NCBI RefSeq assembly: GCF_035634895.1
Contig: NZ_DASQCC010000100.1
Coordinates: forward strand, 1-64,000
Reading direction: 5' to 3'
DNA length: 64,000 bases
Source of the DNA: Actinophytocola sp035634895
GTDB taxonomy: Bacteria > Actinomycetota > Actinomycetes > Mycobacteriales > Pseudonocardiaceae
The stretch's first letter is position 1; the number at the start of each line of letters is the position of its first letter. Positions 8,433-16,209 of the stretch are shown in pieces. Position numbers and translations under genes: made by a program. Under the pieces are notes generated by a model, which saw nothing but the letters and a program-made list of their open reading frames with translations, made no database searches and had not been told where the DNA came from.

Positions 8433-9182
8433 TCAGTAGATTCTGGCGATGTCCCTGGCGAAGCGGGACAGGTCCGCCTCGTACGGCGCGGCGTCACCCG
8501 CGCTCGCCGGCTCGCTCACCACGAGCACCTGCCGGCCGTCGCTCGTGGGCGCGAGGGCCTGGGCGCTGCCGGAGCTGGCCGCGGTGAAGGCCGTGTCACT
8601 GGCAGACACGAGAAGGACGTTGAGCCGGCCTTCCGGAAGGTCGAAAGCGGCGCCCGTGGTGTCGCCGCCGCAGCTCATGGAGACCGGCACGGCATCGTTG
8701 GCTTTGATTCCGGCGGCGGCCGGGAGCTCGCCCGCGAGGGCAGCAGCGAGCTCCCGGTCCACCTGTTCGCACCCACTAGGAGTGCCGGTGGGCCCCGCAG
8801 GCCCACCATTCCCATTCGGAGTGCCCCCCTGCTTGGGCGACCCCGACGGGAAGTCTTCCGCACGCTGACTCTCCGTCGGTGCGGCAGTTTTACCGTCCTC
8901 GTTTGGTAACTCGTCTGGAGCAGCGAGTTCGTTACCGGTTGAAGCGGAAACGCCAGCACTTGCCGAGTCCGAGTACGAACCCTGCCCTGTCCACAATGCC
9001 ACGCCCAACGCCGTCGCGCCCGCGAGAACCGCCACACCAAAGGCGGAACCTGCGAGTAACCCGTTCCGGCGACGGGCCCGCTGGCGTTCCGACTCCCTGG
9101 TGACGTCGGTCCGCGTGAACGTCGGCGGCGGAGTGTCCGCGACCGCGTCTTTCAGCAGCTCGGCGAGCTTCTTCTCGTCCAT
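8433..9182 (-). CDS. Membrane-anchored partner of SigE-family sigma factor (module 2)
   Basis: 249 aa. A short N-terminal domain (MDEKKLAELLKDAVADTPPP) precedes a basic stretch (RQRARRR) and one membrane helix (about residues 40-62, AFGVAVLAGATALGVAL). A low-complexity Gly/Pro/Thr linker and an outer domain with Cys residues (SGCEQ, SCGGD) follow. A perfect Shine-Dalgarno AAGGAGGT at 9189-9196, 6 nt away, selects the ATG at 9182 over the ATG at 9206 that overlaps the sigma stop. The order and layout copy the gene at 6428, though sequence similarity outside the helix is low. Function is unproven; anti-sigma or sensor is likely. Confidence 0.72.
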   Translation of the reverse strand: MDEKKLAELLKDAVADTPPPTFTRTDVTRESERQRARRRNGLLAGSAFGVAVLAGATALGVALWTGQGSYSDSASAGVSASTGNELAAPDELPNEDGKTAAPTESQRAEDFPSGSPKQGGTPNGNGGPAGPTGTPSGCEQVDRELAAALAGELPAAAGIKANDAVPVSMSCGGDTTGAAFDLPEGRLNVLLVSASDTAFTAASSGSAQALAPTSDGRQVLVVSEPASAGDAAPYEADLSRFARDIARIY

Positions 9183-9202
9183 TCCGCCACCTCCTTCCAC
9201 GC

Positions 9203-9721
9203 TCATGAGGCGGACCTCAGGTCGTCCAGTGTGCCGCCGAGCGCCGTCCGCAACGCCGTCAGCCCTCTGGCAGTCTGGCTCTTCACGGTCCCTTCCGAGC
9301 ACTTGAGCGCCTCGGCCGTGGCCGCGACGTCCAGACCCTCGAGGTACCGCAGGACGAGCACCGCACGCTGCCGCGGCGGGACCGCCCGCAGGCCGGCGAG
9401 CAGCGCGGACCTCGTCGCTACGGCGTCGCCGATCTCGCCGTCCGTGGACGGCCGGTCCGGCAGTTCCTCGACGAACCGCTCCCGGCGCCACGGGCGCCGG
9501 GACTCGTCGATCACCGCGCGCACCAGCGTCCTGCGGACGTAGGCGTCCAGGGCCCCGCGGTCCCGGATCCTGCGCCATCGCCGGTGCAACGAGACGAACG
9601 CGGTCTGCGCGAGATCGTCCGCGCGGTGCCAGTCACCGCACAGCAGATACGCGGATCTCCGCACGGCGTCTCGCCGAGCCGCGAAGTACTCCGCGAAGTC
9701 CTCCTCGTCGCGCTGATCCAC
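9203..9721 (-). CDS. SigE-family RNA polymerase sigma factor (module 2)
   Basis: 172 aa. Region 2 contains RRSAYLLCGDWHRADDLAQ and region 4 contains VPPRQRAVLVLRYLEGLDV and KCSEGTVKSQTARGL. It shares long identical stretches with the sigma factor at 7246-7770, including CSEGTVKSQ and RQRAVLVLRY, so the two are paralogues. The start is a GTG at 9721 (MDQRDEEDFAEYF), parallel to the MRQSDEESF start of module 1. It ends just ahead of its membrane partner gene. Confidence 0.9.
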   Translation of the reverse strand: MDQRDEEDFAEYFAARRDAVRRSAYLLCGDWHRADDLAQTAFVSLHRRWRRIRDRGALDAYVRRTLVRAVIDESRRPWRRERFVEELPDRPSTDGEIGDAVATRSALLAGLRAVPPRQRAVLVLRYLEGLDVAATAEALKCSEGTVKSQTARGLTALRTALGGTLDDLRSAS

Positions 9722-9856
9722 GCGGGCTCTCTCTGCTCGTCGTCCTGCACGTCCGGGACGGAAAGTGCGGTGTCTACGGTTGCACGACCCTTCGTTGTGA
9801 CGTACGCCACCCCCTCCTGGGACGCACGGGACGTCGCCGAGGTGCCGCCCAGGGGG

Positions 9857-10888
9857 ATGTGGTGTGATCAGATCGTGACCAAAGTGCGGGAGATCGATCT
9901 TCGTTCGGACACTGTCACCCAGCCGGACGAACGGATGCGGCTCGCGATGTCGCGGGCCGAGGTCGGGGATGACGTGCTCGACCGGGACCCCACGATGCGG
10001 GCCCTCGAGGAGCGGGCGGCCGACCTGCTCGGCGTCGACGCGATGCTGTGGGTGCCGACCGCGAGCATGGGCAACATCATCGCGTTGACCTCACACCTGC
10101 GAAGAGGCGACCGATTTCTCGCGCCACGCCTGGCGCATGTGCTGGAGAACGAGTTGGGCACCGCGGCCTGGCTGTCCGGCGGCATGCCGGAGGCCGTGGA
10201 CTGGGGCGCGTGGCCGGGGCGGATGCCGGTCGAGTCGGTGCGGGCGGCCGGGCGCGTCGGGCCCTACCACTCGCTGCGAACCACGCTGCTGTGCCTGGAG
10301 AACACGCACAACGGCGCGGGCGGCACGGTCACCCCACCGGACGAGCACGCGAAGCTGGTCGCGACCGCCAGGGACGTGGGGCTGAAGGTGCACCTGGACG
10401 GCGCCCGGCTCTGGCACGCCTCGGTCGCGCTGTCCGTGCCGCCGGCCGCGCTGACGGTCGGGGTCGACACCGTGCAGGTGTGCCTGACCAAGGGACTTGG
10501 CGCGCCGATGGGCAGCCTGGTCGGCGGCAGCACCGCGTTCGTCGAGGAGGCGCGGCGGATCAGGAAGATGCTGGGCGGCGGGGTCCGCCAGGGCGGGATC
10601 GTCGCCGCCGCCGGGCTGGTCGCGCTGGACCGGATCCCGGACCTGGCCGAGGACCACGTCAACGCGCGGAAGCTCGCGACCGGACTGGCCGAGCTCGGTT
10701 GGGAGGTCGACCAGCCGGAGACGAACATCGTGCTGGCGGGGACGCCGGACACCGAGGCGTCGCTCGCCGCGCTCAAACGGGTCGGCGTGCTGGCCGTCCC
10801 GATGAGCGGCAAGGTGCGGTTCATCCCGCACCGCGACATCACGGCCAAGGACATCAGCGAGGTCGTCGGCCGGATCGCCGGGCTCTAG
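9857..10888 (+). CDS. Low-specificity L-threonine aldolase family protein
   Basis: 343 aa. A PLP enzyme that cleaves threonine or allo-threonine to glycine and acetaldehyde, or a related beta-eliminating lyase. Motifs are IDLRSDTVTQP at the N-terminus, ENTHN, HLDGARLWHA (Asp binding the PLP nitrogen) and LTKGLGAPMGS, whose Lys forms the Schiff base. The start is uncertain: ATG at 9857, GTG at 9875 and GTG at 9884 all precede the conserved EIDLRSDT. It is divergent from the sigma module at 9721. Its TAG stop overlaps the TAG of the convergent small membrane protein within a CTAG tetramer. Confidence 0.9.
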   Translation: MWCDQIVTKVREIDLRSDTVTQPDERMRLAMSRAEVGDDVLDRDPTMRALEERAADLLGVDAMLWVPTASMGNIIALTSHLRRGDRFLAPRLAHVLENELGTAAWLSGGMPEAVDWGAWPGRMPVESVRAAGRVGPYHSLRTTLLCLENTHNGAGGTVTPPDEHAKLVATARDVGLKVHLDGARLWHASVALSVPPAALTVGVDTVQVCLTKGLGAPMGSLVGGSTAFVEEARRIRKMLGGGVRQGGIVAAAGLVALDRIPDLAEDHVNARKLATGLAELGWEVDQPETNIVLAGTPDTEASLAALKRVGVLAVPMSGKVRFIPHRDITAKDISEVVGRIAGL

Positions 10889-11061
10889 CGGATCTGCTTA
10901 CGGTGCGAGCCGGCCTGGATGGCCTTGTAACCGACGAAGCCGACGGTGACGACCGCGGCCGCGACGAGCAGGAAGCCCACGACCTTGAAGATCGCACCGA
11001 TGATCCAGAAAGCGGCCCAGATGACCAGGATCGCGCCGGCGATCTTGAGCAGCGTGTTCAT
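10885..11061 (-). CDS. Small hydrophobic membrane protein
   Basis: 58 aa. The sequence is almost entirely two membrane helices (IAGAILVIWAAFWIIGAIF and FLLVAAAVVTVGFVGY) with a basic C-terminal tail (GSHRKQIR). A strong GGGGAGGAAAG Shine-Dalgarno lies just upstream of the ATG at 11061, which is the main evidence that it is real. Such short hydrophobic proteins are common in actinomycetes and uncharacterised. The stop codon overlaps that of the convergent threonine aldolase. Confidence 0.72.
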   Translation of the reverse strand: MNTLLKIAGAILVIWAAFWIIGAIFKVVGFLLVAAAVVTVGFVGYKAIQAGSHRKQIR

Positions 11062-11180
11062 TGTGTCTTTCCTCCCCTGTACCGGGTTCACCCGGCTGAA
11101 CGAACGGCGCTCGCCGCCGGTTCCTTCAGTCAACCACCGGCGGAGCCCCGAGACATCGGGGAATTCCACCGGTCTTCGTC

Positions 11181-12323
11181 TCAGGGTGTGAGCCACTCAC
11201 CCAGCCGTTCCAGGGCCGCCTCGACGTCCTGGGTCGGACCCGCGAAGGAGAACCGGACGAAACGCGTGCCCAGCGCGGGGTCGAAGTCGACGCCGGGGAC
11301 GATCGCGACGCCGGTCTCGGCGAGCAGGCGCTGGCACCAGGACATGGTGTCGGTGGTCAGGTGGGACACGTCGGCGTAGGCGTAGAACGCGCCGTCGACC
11401 GGGGCGACCCGGTCGATGCCCAGCTTGGCGAGGCCGGTGACCAGCAGGTCGCGGTTGACCCGGTAGTGGTCGACGTGGGCGTCGAGCTCCGCGTACTGGA
11501 AGGCGGCGGTCGCGGCGTGCTGGGCGAGGGTCGGCGGGCAGAGCGTGAAGTTGCCGGTCAGGCAGTCGACGGCGCGCAGCAGGCGCCGCGGCACGAGGAG
11601 CCAACCGAGCCGCCAGCCGGTCATGGCGAAGTACTTGGAGAACGAGTTGACCACGATGGCCTCGCGGGAGAACTGCCATGCCGAGGCCGGCGGGTCGGCC
11701 AGGTACGAGATGCCGTGGTAGATCTCGTCGCTGACCAGCTGCACGTCGTGGTCGGCGCACCAGCCGGCGATGGCGGCGAACTCGCCGGTGGGCAGGACCG
11801 TGCCGGTCGGGTTGGCCGGGGACGCGATGATCAGGCCGTCGAGCCTTCCCGCTCGTGCCAACATGTCGACGGTGGGTTGGAAGCGGGTCTCGGGACCGCA
11901 GGGCAGCTCGACGACCTCGCAGCCCAGGGTCCTGAGGATGTTGCGGTAGGCCGGGTAGCCGGGACGGGCCAGGGCGACGCGGTCGCCGGCGTCGAAGGCC
12001 GCGAGGAAGGCCAGCAGGAAGCCGCCGGACGAGCCGGTGGTGGCGACGACGTCGCTCGGGTCGACGTCGAGGGCGTACCTCTGGTCGTAGTGGTGGGCGA
12101 TCGCCTCGCGCAGCTCGGGGATGCCGAGCTGCTCGGTGTAGCCGAGGTAGCCGTGGAGCGACTCGGCCGCCCTGTCGAGAACGGCGCGTGGTGCCGCGGC
12201 CGACGGTTGCCCGGCGGCCAGCGACACCACGTCCCCCTGTGCGCGCTGCCGGGCGTTGGCCGCGGACAGCACGTCCATCACGTGGAAGGGTGGGATGTTT
12301 GCGCGAGCGGCGACGTTCAGCAT
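11181..12323 (-). CDS. Pyridoxal-phosphate aminotransferase, class I/II
   Basis: 380 aa, fold type I. Visible residues are TTGSSGGF (PLP phosphate contact), SPANPTGT (Asn contacting PLP O3'), VSDEIYHGI, and NSFSKYFAMTGWRLGW containing the PLP Lys, followed by the RFSF Arg that binds the substrate carboxylate. This pattern fits aspartate/alanine-type aminotransferases; the amino donor is not deducible. The ATG at 12323 follows AGGGTGGTG; GTG codons at 12329 and 12332 are alternatives. It starts 12 nt after the exporter stop on the same strand and could be co-transcribed with it. Confidence 0.92.
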   Translation of the reverse strand: MLNVAARANIPPFHVMDVLSAANARQRAQGDVVSLAAGQPSAAAPRAVLDRAAESLHGYLGYTEQLGIPELREAIAHHYDQRYALDVDPSDVVATTGSSGGFLLAFLAAFDAGDRVALARPGYPAYRNILRTLGCEVVELPCGPETRFQPTVDMLARAGRLDGLIIASPANPTGTVLPTGEFAAIAGWCADHDVQLVSDEIYHGISYLADPPASAWQFSREAIVVNSFSKYFAMTGWRLGWLLVPRRLLRAVDCLTGNFTLCPPTLAQHAATAAFQYAELDAHVDHYRVNRDLLVTGLAKLGIDRVAPVDGAFYAYADVSHLTTDTMSWCQRLLAETGVAIVPGVDFDPALGTRFVRFSFAGPTQDVEAALERLGEWLTP

Positions 12324-12334
12324 GGTCACCACCC

Positions 12335-13777
12335 TTACACGGCCGCGGGCACCAGCTCCTCCTCCTGTGCGACCTTCGGTTGGCGCAACACGGTGACCGC
12401 GAGTACGACCCCCAAGGCGACGAGCCCGGCGGCGATGCCGAACGCGAGGTGGAAACCGCTGGTCACCGCCTCGGTCCGGCCGATGCCCTCGGCGAGCAGC
12501 CCGTTGGTGTGAGCCGTTGCCACCGTGGCGAGGACGGCGAGCCCGAGCGCGCCACCGACCTGCTGGGTGGTGTTGACCAGGCCGGACGCGACGCCGGAGT
12601 CGTCCCTGGTGGCGTCGGACATGGCGAGGGTCATCATCGCGGGGAAGCCGAGGCCGGCGCCGATGCCCAACAGCGTGACCGCGGGGAAGACGTCGGCGAG
12701 GTAGCCGGCGTCCACGGGCGCGCGGGTGAACAGGACAAGGCCGGCCGTGACGAGGACGAGCGCCGCCACCAGGACGTTCCGTTCCCCGAAGCGGGCGTTG
12801 ACCCGCGCGGAGACACCGAGCGACAGCCCGCCGATGCCGACGGCGACGGGCAGGAACCCGAGGCCGATCTGGAGTGGGTCGTAGTGCAGGACCTTCTCCA
12901 GGTAGAGGGCGCCGAGGAAGAACATGCCGAACATGCCGGCGACCAGGAGGACCTGGATGAGGTTGGCGCCCGCGACGTTGCGGCTGCGGAGGATGCGCAG
13001 GGGCAGGAGCGGGTTCGCGCTGGTGGCCTGGCGGGTGACGAAGCCGGCGAGGAGTGCCACGGACGCCGCGCCGACGAGGAGCGTGTGGGCGGAGCCCCAG
13101 CCGTAGTCGGCGGCCTTGACGATCGTGTAGACGCCGAGCATGAGACCGGTGGTGACGAGGAGGGCGCCGAGGACGTCCGCGCCTTCCTTCAGTCCGATGC
13201 CCTGCTCGCCGGGGACCCTCCGGACGGCCAGCAAGGTGGTGAGGACGCCGATCGGCACGTTGACGAAGAAGATCCAGTGCCAGCTGATGGCCTCGGTCAG
13301 CACGCCGCCCGCGAGGAGGCCGATCGAACCGCCGGCCGCCGCGACGAAGCTGAACACGCCGATCGCCCTGGCCTGCTCCCCCCTGCCGGGAAACATGGTG
13401 ACGATCATGCCGAGAATGACGGCGGCGGCCATCGCGCCACCGACCCCCTGGACGAACCGCGCGGCGATGAGCAGTCCCTGTGTGGTGGCGAGGCCGCAGA
13501 GCAGCGAGGCGGCGGTGAAGACCGCGATGCCGCCGAGAAACATGCGCTTGCGACCGACGAGGTCCCCGGTCCGGCCGGCGAGGAGAAGGAGACCGCCGAA
13601 GGGGATGAGGTATGCGTTGACCACCCAGGCAAGCCCCGACTGGGAGAAGCCGAGGTCAGCCTGGATGACGGGCAGCGCGACGTTGACGATGGTGCCGTCG
13701 AGAATGATCATCAACATCCCGGCGCACAACACGACGAGCGCGAACCACCTGGAGTCGCGCCTTTCGTTCTGGGACAT
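12335..13777 (-). CDS. MFS transporter, DHA2 (EmrB/QacA) drug exporter family
   Basis: 480 aa with 14 predicted membrane helices. It has the DHA2 motifs LDGTIVNVALPVI in helix 1, GRTGDLVGRKRMF in the loop between helices 2 and 3, and the motif C-like GGSIGLLAGG in helix 5. It exports drugs or endogenous metabolites by proton antiport. The ATG at 13777 has CAGGAGG a few bases upstream. A MarR regulator lies upstream on the same strand, and both genes share a 14-bp motif in their leaders (13819-13832 and 14625-14638), suggesting MarR repression. Confidence 0.92.
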   Translation of the reverse strand: MSQNERRDSRWFALVVLCAGMLMIILDGTIVNVALPVIQADLGFSQSGLAWVVNAYLIPFGGLLLLAGRTGDLVGRKRMFLGGIAVFTAASLLCGLATTQGLLIAARFVQGVGGAMAAAVILGMIVTMFPGRGEQARAIGVFSFVAAAGGSIGLLAGGVLTEAISWHWIFFVNVPIGVLTTLLAVRRVPGEQGIGLKEGADVLGALLVTTGLMLGVYTIVKAADYGWGSAHTLLVGAASVALLAGFVTRQATSANPLLPLRILRSRNVAGANLIQVLLVAGMFGMFFLGALYLEKVLHYDPLQIGLGFLPVAVGIGGLSLGVSARVNARFGERNVLVAALVLVTAGLVLFTRAPVDAGYLADVFPAVTLLGIGAGLGFPAMMTLAMSDATRDDSGVASGLVNTTQQVGGALGLAVLATVATAHTNGLLAEGIGRTEAVTSGFHLAFGIAAGLVALGVVLAVTVLRQPKVAQEEELVPAAV

Positions 13778-13818
13778 GTGGAGCCGCCTCCTGAGCGTTC
13801 AAGTACAGGAGAGACCGT

Positions 13819-13832
13819 AGCAGATAGTCCCG
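13819..13832. promoter_or_regulatory. Candidate MarR operator upstream of exporter
   Basis: AGCAGATAGTCCCG lies about 42 nt upstream of the exporter start. It differs by one base from AGCAGATAATCCCG at 14625-14638 upstream of marR, in the same orientation relative to each gene. The link to MarR binding is inferred from this sharing alone. Confidence 0.5.
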
Positions 13833-13899
13833 AAGCGGACGATCCAGTGTGGGATTGCCTACATCGAGACGAATCTGAGGACACACGTCTCCCACGTCC

Positions 13900-13980
13900 G
13901 CAAGGGGGACCCCTGGTTCCACACTATCGGCAGGCACCGACAAAAACGGGGCCCGAGCTGCACGAACGGACCGTTCGCGC
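13900..13980 (+). repeat. Short interspersed repeat, copy C, with hairpin
   Basis: GGGGGACCCC, then ACTATCGGCAGGCACCGACA, aligns with copies A and B. Eleven bases later GCACGAACGG pairs with CCGTTCGCGC (13960-13969 with 13971-13980) with one mismatched pair. It lies in the 371-nt gap between marR and the exporter, which also holds the sigma-factor fragment. Confidence 0.5.
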
Positions 13981-14036
13981 GGACGACATCGAAAAAGTCT
14001 CCATTCGCGCGGCGCCACGGACCGGTGCGCGGTTCG

Positions 14037-14129
14037 CCGCGCGTTGACCTGATGCGGCGGTACTCGCGGGCGGTCTCTTGCGGCGGCACCGGCATGAACC
14101 GCGACCCGTTGACCACGGCGGTGCGCAGG
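14037..14129 (-). pseudogene. Broken fragment of a SigE-like sigma-factor gene
   Basis: Read on the minus strand, this 93-nt stretch matches 34937-35030 inside the intact sigma-factor gene at 34662-35252. Three blocks of 31, 15 and 15 bases are identical, separated by short indels that break the frame. It would encode LRTAVVNGSR and later TAREY, the end of sigma region 2. No other part of the gene is present on either side. It sits between marR and the exporter. A decayed duplication or a remnant of a paralogous sigma gene are both possible. Confidence 0.7.
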
Positions 14130-14148
14130 CGGGACGGCGCCGTGTGGG

Positions 14149-14595
14149 TCACATGCGACGGCGGGGTGGGCGTTGGCAGGCGACCGGTGTGGAAAGGCGG
14201 CCCTCCACCAGGCGGGTCAGGCCGGCCACGAAGCCCTCGCGTTCACCGTCCGGCAGCGCCGCCAGAACGTCCTCGTGCACGCGGGACACCACGTCCTTCG
14301 CCGAGGCGTGGACCTTCCGGCCCAGCTCCGTCACCACGATGATCCGCGCGCGGCGGTCCGTCGCCGAGGTCTGGCGTTCCACCAGCCCGGCCTTCTCCAG
14401 CTCGTCGATGGTGACGACCATCGTCGTCTTGTCCAGTTCGCAGATCTCGGCCAGCTGGATCTGCGTCCGCTCGCCGGCCTGCGCCGCGGACAGCACGCAG
14501 CTGGCCCGCGGCGTGATCCCGAGGCCGGCCAGCTCCGCGGTCAGCTCGGTCGACAACACGTGACTGGCGTGGGAGAGCAGGAACGAGAGATCCAT
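14149..14595 (-). CDS. MarR family transcriptional regulator
   Basis: 148 aa. The winged helix-turn-helix is seen as QIQLAEICELDKTTMVVTIDELEKAGLVER followed by the wing Asp-Arg-Arg (SATDRRARIIVVTELG). Helices at both ends form the dimer interface. MarR proteins usually repress a nearby efflux gene and release DNA on binding phenolic or drug ligands. The DHA2 exporter downstream on the same strand is the obvious candidate. The stop is about 370 nt from the exporter start, so each gene probably has its own promoter. Confidence 0.9.
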   Translation of the reverse strand: MDLSFLLSHASHVLSTELTAELAGLGITPRASCVLSAAQAGERTQIQLAEICELDKTTMVVTIDELEKAGLVERQTSATDRRARIIVVTELGRKVHASAKDVVSRVHEDVLAALPDGEREGFVAGLTRLVEGRLSTPVACQRPPRRRM

Positions 14596-14624
14596 GTCGG
14601 CCAGGTTACGCCGATAGGTCTGTC

Positions 14625-14638
14625 AGCAGATAATCCCG
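14625..14638. promoter_or_regulatory. Candidate MarR autoregulatory operator
   Basis: AGCAGATAATCCCG lies 30 nt upstream of the marR start and matches the element in front of the exporter in 13 of 14 bases. The reverse complement forms an imperfect dyad with the adjacent GATAGGTCT. Confidence 0.5.
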
Positions 14639-14649
14639 TGACGAACCAA

Positions 14650-15801
14650 TCAGTACCCGACGTACGAGCCGCCCGAGGCCGTGGCCTTGATGCCGGGCAC
14701 GTTGCCCAGCGACCCGTACCTGGAGATCGCGTAGTTCACGCCGGCGCAGATGTTGTCCACCGGGTTCCAGATGTCGCCGTGGCCCGGCAGCTTGTACGAG
14801 TTGAACGTCGGGTCGATGCACTGCATCAACCCCTTCGACGGCGTGCCCTTCGCGGCGTTCGAGTCCCAGTTGTTGATCGCGTGTGGGTTGCCGCCCGACT
14901 CGTGCTGGATGATCTGCCAGATCCGCTGGGCGTCCGCCTCGCTGACGTTGATGCCCTGCTTGCGCAGCTCCTCGATGGCTTGCTTGATCCACTCCTGCAC
15001 GTTCCCGGGAGGCGGGCCCCCCGCGGGCGGGCCACCGGACGAGCCCATGCCACCGCCACCGCCACTGAAACCGCCGCCACCGCCCCCACCGCCGCCGCCA
15101 TGTGACGAGCCGCCGGAGTGGGCGGCGGTCTGCTGGACCGGCTCCTGGGTCTGGGTCGCGTTCGCGTTCGCCGGGGCCGTCTGCGCCTCCGGCGTCTCCT
15201 TCCACGTGACCGGCTGACCCGACTGCGGGCTGAACGGCTGCGTGTTCGGCTGTGGCAGCGTGGAGAACCTGGTGGCCGGTGACTTGCTCGCGTTGATCGT
15301 CCCGAGCGACGCGCTGAGTGTCTGCTCGGTGCTCTGGAGGTGGCTGTCGATGTCCCCGGCCGCGCTCTGGCACACCCGCGTGGTCATGGCGTCGAAGTCC
15401 GCCGTCGACGCCTTCGGGTTGTTGGTGGTCCACGTCCGGATCTCGGTGAGCGCCTGGTCGCAGCGGGTCGAGATGTAGCTCTGCGCGCCGGTGATGGCGC
15501 CTGCGGCGTTCGTGAGCGCGGTCGCGGCGTTCGACATGGCCGTGCCGACGTCCGAGCCCGCGGTCTTGAACTTGTTCATGTACCCGACGAACTCGTCCGC
15601 GGACGTGCCCTCCCACGCCGCGTCGAGCTTGGTGACCGCGCCCGCCACCTCGCCGCTGTACGTCGAGACGTTCGTCGCGGCCATGGACAGCTTGCTCGCG
15701 GCCGTGGTGACCGCCGAGGCGTCCGCGTCCTTGATCTTCGCCACGGCCGTGGCGACGACACCGCCACCCGCGTAGCCCGCCAGCGTCTCCGCCGAACCCA
15801 C
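14650..15801 (-). CDS. WXG-like protein with C-terminal transglycosylase (SLT) domain
   Basis: 383 aa. The N-terminal 110 residues are helical with a WEG turn (KLDAAWEGTSADEF), as in WXG100-type secretion substrates. A Pro/Gln/Thr region and a long Gly-rich linker (about residues 228-262) follow. The last 115 residues form a lytic transglycosylase-like domain: IIQHESGGNP with the catalytic Glu, then KGLMQCIDPTF and GVNYAISRYG. There is no Sec signal, so export by a type VII system is likely, with peptidoglycan as substrate. It is the last gene of the operon running from 19190 down to 14650. Confidence 0.82.
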   Translation of the reverse strand: MGSAETLAGYAGGGVVATAVAKIKDADASAVTTAASKLSMAATNVSTYSGEVAGAVTKLDAAWEGTSADEFVGYMNKFKTAGSDVGTAMSNAATALTNAAGAITGAQSYISTRCDQALTEIRTWTTNNPKASTADFDAMTTRVCQSAAGDIDSHLQSTEQTLSASLGTINASKSPATRFSTLPQPNTQPFSPQSGQPVTWKETPEAQTAPANANATQTQEPVQQTAAHSGGSSHGGGGGGGGGGFSGGGGGMGSSGGPPAGGPPPGNVQEWIKQAIEELRKQGINVSEADAQRIWQIIQHESGGNPHAINNWDSNAAKGTPSKGLMQCIDPTFNSYKLPGHGDIWNPVDNICAGVNYAISRYGSLGNVPGIKATASGGSYVGY

Positions 15802-15819
15802 CGTCGTCCCCTCCTAGAC

Positions 15820-16143
15820 CTACACGTAGTGGGGTTGCCCCTGCCCGTACCGGTGCTGCCCCTCGTCCTCGACGTTCTGGACGGTCCGCAGTACCGCGTC
15901 GAGCGCGCCAGCCACCCCGTTCAACCGGTTCTCGGCGGCGTCGAACTCGTCATGCATGACGTCGTTGAGCGAGTCGAGCGCGGAGGCCAGCCCCGCGGAA
16001 CTCGGCAGCTTGCCGAACGTGCTCGCCGACGTCGTGGCCGTGCCCCCGTCGGGAAACGAGTCGGAGACCGAGCCGAACTTCGGCTTGTAGTCCTGTGCCT
16101 TCGAGATGAGGCCGTTGATGGCGTCGATGTTGTACTGCGTCAT
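15820..16143 (-). CDS. Type VII secretion-associated helical protein (EspC/WXG-like)
   Basis: 107 aa. A helical protein beginning MTQYNIDAINGLISKA, with a second helix region VMHDEFDAAENRLNGVAGALDAVL, the size and layout of WXG100 or EspC-like substrates, though no clear W-x-G is seen. The ATG at 16143 is preceded by AAGGGGTGGG. It lies 18 nt from the transglycosylase gene. A role as partner or co-secreted chaperone of that protein is inferred from position. Confidence 0.7.
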   Translation of the reverse strand: MTQYNIDAINGLISKAQDYKPKFGSVSDSFPDGGTATTSASTFGKLPSSAGLASALDSLNDVMHDEFDAAENRLNGVAGALDAVLRTVQNVEDEGQHRYGQGQPHYV

Positions 16144-16209
16144 GTCCCACCCCTTCGCACCCCGTCCGACGGCCACGAGCCAGCCGCGGTTCCCTCAACT
16201 TTATGCCGG

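Noticed and set aside
12188..14047. A 619-residue Asp/Glu/Gly-rich plus-strand frame
   Set aside because: It is antisense to the exporter and lacks any motif; its acidity reflects antisense of hydrophobic helices.
15020..15110. A repeated GCC/CCG tract that looks like a simple repeat
   Set aside because: It is the codons of the poly-Gly linker in the transglycosylase gene, so it is coding rather than an intergenic repeat.
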